Positions 20,865 to 64,000 of a stretch of 64,000 bases of DNA are shown one piece after another. The stretch is taken from positions 1,302,001 to 1,366,000 of the forward strand of contig CM065324.1 in the NCBI GenBank assembly GCA_033032175.1. The letters are read 5' to 3'. Every line of letters begins with the position of its first letter. The stretch's first letter is position 1. The notes beneath the pieces were generated by a model that saw only the letters and a program-made list of their open reading frames with translations, did not search any database and had not been told where the DNA came from. Position numbers and translations under genes: made by a program. The DNA is from Saturnia japonica. Its lineage: Eukaryota; Arthropoda; Insecta; Lepidoptera; Saturniidae.

Positions 20865-22489
20865 AAAACACTAAATACAAATCCGAATACCTTTTATAAA
20901 GGTAAATATTAAAAAATATGTGATTACATACATAGTTTTAAGAACAAAAAAAAATAGGAGTAGAAGTTATTGGTTTAGTACCTTATCTATTTTATAAACG
21001 GAGCAACTTCACAATTATTTTCAGAATATAGCATTGATCATATACGGTGCGTAGCCAGGATTTTAACCGGGGGAAGGGACAGGCAAGGAAACAAGGAAAA
21101 ACTAATACTTAATAAGTTTTCATATACTTCATCTTCTCCCTGACTTTACAACTAGTCCTGTTTATTGAAGAACATTACTGCCATTATCAAGTAAATGCCT
21201 ATAGTGTCCTGCGGTCTTGTCTTATGACGAGTTCAGTATCCTAACTAGATGGTGGCTCCCTTGTTAGAACTTTCTAAGGAGTTTTTTGTGACACCTCCCA
21301 TTTTATATTTATAATCCACTTCACGTACGCACAATAACCAAACTCGTGCAAAACGCCACCAATATTACACAACATAAGGTCAAAAACTAAGTTAATAAAT
21401 TTAAAAATGAAAACCACAAAATATCACTTCAAAATCTCGCCAGATACTCCAATATGACTCTACAATACTTGATGGTAGTATGGTACAAATTAAAAACAAC
21501 GGCGACCGTCCATTTAAAGCTGTAGTCGTCATGCCGGCCTGCTGACTTGCCTCTTCACGTGTCGTATGCAGGATCCACCTAGTATCATAGGTAGGAGCAA
21601 AAATATTGACTTTAATAATATATTAAAAAAGAAATAAGATGAACACTGTTCGGTAACGGCATTGATTTTGAAACTGTGTTAGCAAAAAGGCTTGTATCTA
21701 CAACCAGTTTTAATTCTAGTAAAAAAGTTTTCTTTCATAAATGTATCATCTATTATGTTGCTAAGTCATGTAGTTTTCCCCGTTATTGAGGGGTTTTTAA
21801 AGTAAAAGTTTAGGGGCACAAAGTAAGAGTCGATGAACGAAAATCATTCACCGGTAAGAGTGACAACGTAGTCAGACAGATCCTGTAACCGGGTGTAAGA
21901 TAGTGATATTATTTTAGTGTAATGTTATCATTTATTCCGTTTCCTTAAAATTGACCATTGGATTTTAGAATTGCTACCGCTGAATTTCATACGGTGAAAG
22001 GGTGGGGGAGAGAGGAGTGGTTGAAAGTTGATCGCCATGTGAAGGAAAAGTGCGGAAACAAATAGTTTATGAGAAATTATGTTTTTTAATTTTTAAGGTT
22101 ATATCTATCTAGGACTTGTATATGAATTTTCAATGTATAGTTATTTCTTTCTATATTTTGTTAATATGATCAAAGTTACTCTTCATATTTTTGTATGTTG
22201 CTCTTTCAGTCCAAAATGAAATATCCACATTCCTTAAACAATACAATGAAGCAGGTGACTTTTACATAGGTCAGTAATTCATCTGGTGGTTTTATTTTTA
22301 AAGTTCGAATTTTAAAGGAATTCTGAGTTAGGTTCATGGGAACACAAGTCAGATACATCTAGCAACAGTGAATGTCACTTAGATTGACGTCATACGTCAA
22401 CCGCTCAAAGCCCTCAAACGAATGGTCGTACAATATAAAATTGTGTATTAGAAAACTTTTTGTATTTATTCCTTGTTTTTAATGTTCAG
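20865..22489. other. Intergenic DNA between protease and LIM kinase genes
   Basis: Contains an R2 copy at 21123-21460 ('cctaactagatggtggctcc'), a short repeat fragment near 21490-21545 and otherwise unrecognised AT-rich DNA. A perfect CRE-type palindrome TGACGTCA is at 22385-22392, about 100 bases before the predicted first coding exon of the kinase. Its function is unknown, and the same 8-mer or near-matches recur in the introns. Confidence 0.5.
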
Positions 22490-22507
22490 CCTCGTTTTTG
22501 AAATGAA

Positions 22508-64000
<41,493 letters not shown>

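Noticed and set aside
22210..22254. Possible upstream LIMK coding exon (MKYPHSLNNTMKQ between TTTCAG and GTGACT)
   Set aside because: Good-looking splice sites, but joining it to the exon at 22490 in phase 0 meets a TGA (CCT CGT TTT TGA). It could be a 5' UTR exon; not supported as coding.

Overview
The window looks like a piece of a moth or butterfly (Lepidoptera) nuclear chromosome. Introns and intergenic DNA are AT-rich, exons are GC-richer with GT/AG introns, and the interspersed repeats are types I associate with Lepidoptera (one opening 'gacttcaaaaaaggagg', and a 3'-tail type with 'aaaatcggtccaaccgtttcgg' before a CAGACAGACA run). Species assignment is inference; no search was run.

Layout. 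1-10.1 kb has no recognisable host gene. It holds a 1.73-kb gag-only LTR retrotransposon with target-site duplication (4168-5894, minus), inserted into an older repeat, plus a LINE C-terminal fossil (8423-8659). 10.1-20.7 kb is a complete eight-exon chymotrypsin-type serine protease (plus strand, 371 codons). It has a TATA/Inr promoter, a catalytic triad, and an unusual C-terminal tail made of an acidic block followed by a Lys-Val-rich basic block; two TA-flanked MITEs lie in its introns. 22.5 kb to the right edge is one large plus-strand gene, a LIM-domain kinase (LIMK1 type): LIM1, LIM2, PDZ, kinase and a long C-terminal region still open at base 64000.

The LIMK gene is the most interesting part. 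Its fifth intron region (about 26.7-41.4 kb) is a mosaic of tandem segmental duplications. These copied the exon that ends LIM2 (27603-27716 and 32446-32559, one synonymous difference). They also copied part of a GTF2IRD2-like hAT transposon whose 8-bp target duplication can be checked against an empty paralogous site in the same window. A 1,094-bp solo-LTR-like insertion with a 4-bp TSD is present in only one duplicate. Farther along, the exon for kinase subdomains IX-X (59789-59950) carries a one-base frameshift, while every other recognised kinase exon is in phase. A degenerate CR1/Jockey-type LINE fills the intron just before that exon.

The two host genes look unrelated: the protease is a secreted, probably digestive zymogen, and LIMK is an intracellular actin/cofilin regulator. 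No tRNA, rRNA or CRISPR array was seen.
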